A stretch of DNA of 64,000 nucleotides. Origin: Nannochloropsis salina CCMP1776 (lineage: Eukaryota; Sar; Eustigmatophyceae; Eustigmatales; Monodopsidaceae). A program made the position numbers and the translations under genes. Under the pieces are notes generated by a model. It did no database searches. It saw only the letters and a list, made by a program, of their open reading frames with translations, and had not been told where the DNA came from. Of the stretch, positions 61,840 to 64,000 are shown in pieces (the first letter of the stretch is position 1; every line of letters begins with the position of its first letter). The DNA is taken from positions 111,338-175,337 of the forward strand of contig SDOX01000010.1 in assembly GCA_004565275.1 (NCBI GenBank). The letters run 5' to 3'.

Positions 61840-62226
61840 AGGGGGGTTAGAGGGGCACGTGTGCAGAGAGCACGGATGTTGAGGCGCGGAAAGCGTGTAC
61901 ATACCACAGACAGTACGTGGAAAAAAGCAACCATCTTTGTCATGCGCGCTGAGGACGGGGGCGGGGGGGGCGGGAGGTTCAGAAACACCGCCCGGCCCAC
62001 TGCCTTGCTCCAGGTTCGCTCAGACCCTTCAAGCCATATCAGGCATGAAAACCTTTTTCGATATCCTCGTGCAACTTTCTTTCTTGGTGTATCATACTTT
62101 TACAAGAGCGCAATTAAAGTCTCCGTCACAGCCATTGCCTGTGACCCCGGGTCCCTCCTCTCCCTCGCACCCCTCCCCTTCCCTCCATCGCCCCGCCCCA
62201 TCCTCTTCATGGAAAAAAAGAAGACA
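61840..62226. other. Convergent intergenic region
   Basis: This is the 3' flank of SFT2 and of the acidic protein gene. Nothing else was seen. Confidence 0.5.
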
Positions 62227-62704
62227 TCACCGGGGCAAGGCGATGCCGCCAAAGTCATCCGACACCGACTGTCCCTGCCCCACTCCCTCCAAAAAGGCCG
62301 TCACGTTCCCTGGCACCAGGTCGCTGTACAGGAATTCGTCCAGTTTTTCCACCTCCCCCTCCGGCCCGACCACCCCCTTGCTCACCACCGTCGGCCGCGG
62401 CGTCGCTGTGGACATCTGGCTGCTCCTGCCCGCCCCTCCCTCGCGGCGGCTGTCGCTGCTGTGGCTCCGGGTACTCGGTCCATCGCCCATGACCGCCCGG
62501 GTCAGAGGGTCCAGGAGGGAGAGGAAGTTGTCAAGCTTTCCCTGAACCGCCTCCATCGGCTCGACCTCCTCCTCCTCCTCCTCCCCTTCCTCCTCCTCCG
62601 TATCCTCATCGTCATCGACCCCCGCCTCCTCCTCCCCCTCCTCCTCCTCCTCCTCCTCCCCCCCTCCTTCCCGCGCCTCCCCCCAATCATCGTCATCCCA
62701 CCCG

Positions 62705-62736
<32 letters not shown>

Positions 62737-64000
62737 CTCTCCCTCTACCATCTCTTCCACCCCCCCTTCCTCCCTCCCTCCTTTCCACCTTCCCTCCCAC
62801 TCTTCGTCTTTCGCGCCGTAGCCTTCCTCGTAGTAGGAGGGCTCTCCATGGGCCGCCCGCCGAATGTCGTCCTCCCGGGCCGCGTCGATTTCTCGGTAAA
62901 GCTTGCCTGGGGGAAGGGAAGGAGGGAAGGGAGGGAGGGAGGGAGGGAGGGAGGGAGGAACAGTGAGNNNNNNNNNNNNNNNNNNNNNNNNNNNNNNNNN
63001 NNNNNNNNNNNNNNNNNNNNNNNNNNNNNNNNNNNNNNNNNNNNNNNNNNNNNNNNNNNNNNNNNNNNNNNNNNNNNNNNNNNNNNNNNNNNNNNNNNNN
63101 NNNNNNNNNNNNNNNNNNNNNNNNNNNNNNNNNNNNNNNNNNNNNNNNNNNNNNNNNNNNNNNNNNNNNNNNNNNNNNNNNNNNNNNNNNNNNNNNNNNN
63201 NNNNNNNNNNNNNNNNNNNNNNNNNNNNNNNNNNNNNNNNNNNNNNNNNNNNNNNNNNNNNNNNNNNNNNNNNNNNNNNNNNNNNNNNNNNNNNNNNNNN
63301 NNNNNNNNNNNNNNNNNNNNNNNNNNNNNNNNNNNNNNNNNNNNNNNNNNNNNNNNNNNNNNNNNNNNNNNNNNNNNNNNNNNNNNNNNNNNNNNNNNNN
63401 NNNNNNNNNNNNNNNGTCCATCTCCTCCATGTACAGCCAATACAAAACTTCCTCCCTCATCTCTCCCCTTGCCTCCGCCCCCGCCCGGGCCTTTCCTCCC
63501 AGCCGTTTCTTCGGGTGGCCTTCCCCGCCCCGAGAAATTTCCCGGGAAAATTCTCGGTACTCCCTCAGGAGCGCAAGGCAAGTGTCGCCATCGTGTACCG
63601 TCGGGTGAAAGGCGCATAGATCTGCAAAATCGTCTTGCATCTCCAACTGCGCGGTCGAGTAGAGGGAAAGGTCATCCTCCTCCCCCCTCGGGAGGGAGGA
63701 GGAAGAAGGAAGGAGGTCCGGGAGGGAGAAAGCAGCGTCCAGGAGAAGGGGGGCGACGCGACCGAAGCAGGCAATGGCGGAGGGAGGGGAGCTCGGTGGG
63801 CGGCAGGCGTAGTGCCTCAGGTCCTTCAAGGCAGGGAGCCGGCGGGGGGCGGACCGAGGGAAAGGGGAGGAGGAGGGGGAGGACGGGGGCTGCTCTGGCA
63901 CTGCATGCAAGAGACAGCTCACGTCCAGGGTGACGCGGCCCGCGGGGGCATCGTCTGTGATTATGTAGGCGGGCCCCGACGTCGATCCGTACTTCAGAGA
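62227..64000 (-). CDS. Unidentified acidic protein, split by a gap and by the window end
   Basis: I do not recognise this protein. Reading from the right edge it has AYIITDDAPAGRVTLDVSCL, RLPALKDLRHYACRPP and DDLSLYSTAQLEMQDDFADL, then LREYREFSREI and EVLYWLYMEEMD up to the gap (62968-63415). Past the gap comes KLYREIDAAREDDIRRAAHG with PSYYEEGYGAKDEEWE, then a long Glu/Asp run, MEAVQGKLDNFLSLLDPLTR, and a C-terminus KLDEFLYSDLVPGNVTAFLE ending at 62227. The acidic middle and Ser-rich stretch suggest a nuclear or regulatory protein, but that is only composition. The N-terminus lies beyond the window. Confidence 0.6.
62968..63415. other. Assembly gap (448 N)
   Basis: The left edge lies a few bases after a (GGGA)n tract (62925-62957). 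The gap interrupts the acidic protein gene. Confidence 0.99.

Noticed and set aside
1-64000. CRISPR array, retroelement or viral copy
   Set aside because: No spaced identical short repeats, reverse transcriptase, integrase, capsid or LTR pair was seen. The repeats present are tandem microsatellites and local duplications.

Overview
The window looks like nuclear DNA from a photosynthetic stramenopile. My best guess is a eustigmatophyte of the Nannochloropsis/Microchloropsis type. Three things point there. Genes have short GT-AG introns. Several proteins begin with a signal peptide followed by an AF(V/L)AP- or SAFF-like motif, the plastid address of algae with a secondary red plastid. GC-rich (GGGA)n/(CCCT)n tracts fill introns and spacers and give the EGGREGG and SLPPSLPP peptides familiar from that group. 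No rRNA, tRNA, CRISPR, reverse transcriptase, integrase or recognisable transposase was seen. There are three assembly gaps (13824-13923, 32701-33057, 62968-63415).

Layout, left to right: a low-complexity start; a PX/PH phospholipase D with degenerate HKD motifs (-); a sphingomyelin-synthase-like PAP2 protein (+); a RAD51D-type recombinase in many small exons (+); a CLASRP/SWAP2-type splicing regulator (-); exosome subunit RRP46 (+); an unidentified multi-exon gene bounded by a 63-bp inverted repeat; an RsmE-type rRNA methyltransferase (+); a secreted Pro/Thr repeat protein (+); a patch of duplicated debris holding a recent copy of the RsmE 3' end; U2 snRNA (+); plastid RsfS/Iojap (+); ATP11/ATPAF1 (-); an unidentified gene running into the second gap; the 5' end of a CSN5-like gene (-); an RsuA/RluB-type pseudouridine synthase (+); a CEP41-like rhodanese (-); plastid phosphoglycerate kinase (+); a bHLH plus F-box protein (-); half of a ribonucleotide reductase small subunit (+) facing half of a plastid diaminopimelate epimerase (-); a DUF2256-methyltransferase fusion (+); a UvrD-like helicase (+); a tocopherol-cyclase-like protein (-); a secreted phospholipase A2-like protein (-); SFT2 (+); and an acidic protein cut by the third gap and the window end (-).

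These are ordinary single-copy housekeeping genes on mixed strands, not an operon or island. Themes that recur are plastid or organelle expression (RsfS, RsmE, the pseudouridine synthase, PGK, DapF), RNA processing (RRP46, U2, CLASRP) and DNA maintenance (RAD51D, UvrD, R2).

The main oddities are: two enzymes whose catalytic residues are replaced (PLD His to Asn twice; pseudouridine synthase Asp to Asn); two gene halves meeting at a repeat tract; a fresh duplicate joined to an older one; and several reading-frame slips at homopolymers or tetranucleotide repeats, which may be assembly errors. Exon boundaries were read by eye from splice motifs and frame continuity and can be off by a base or more.
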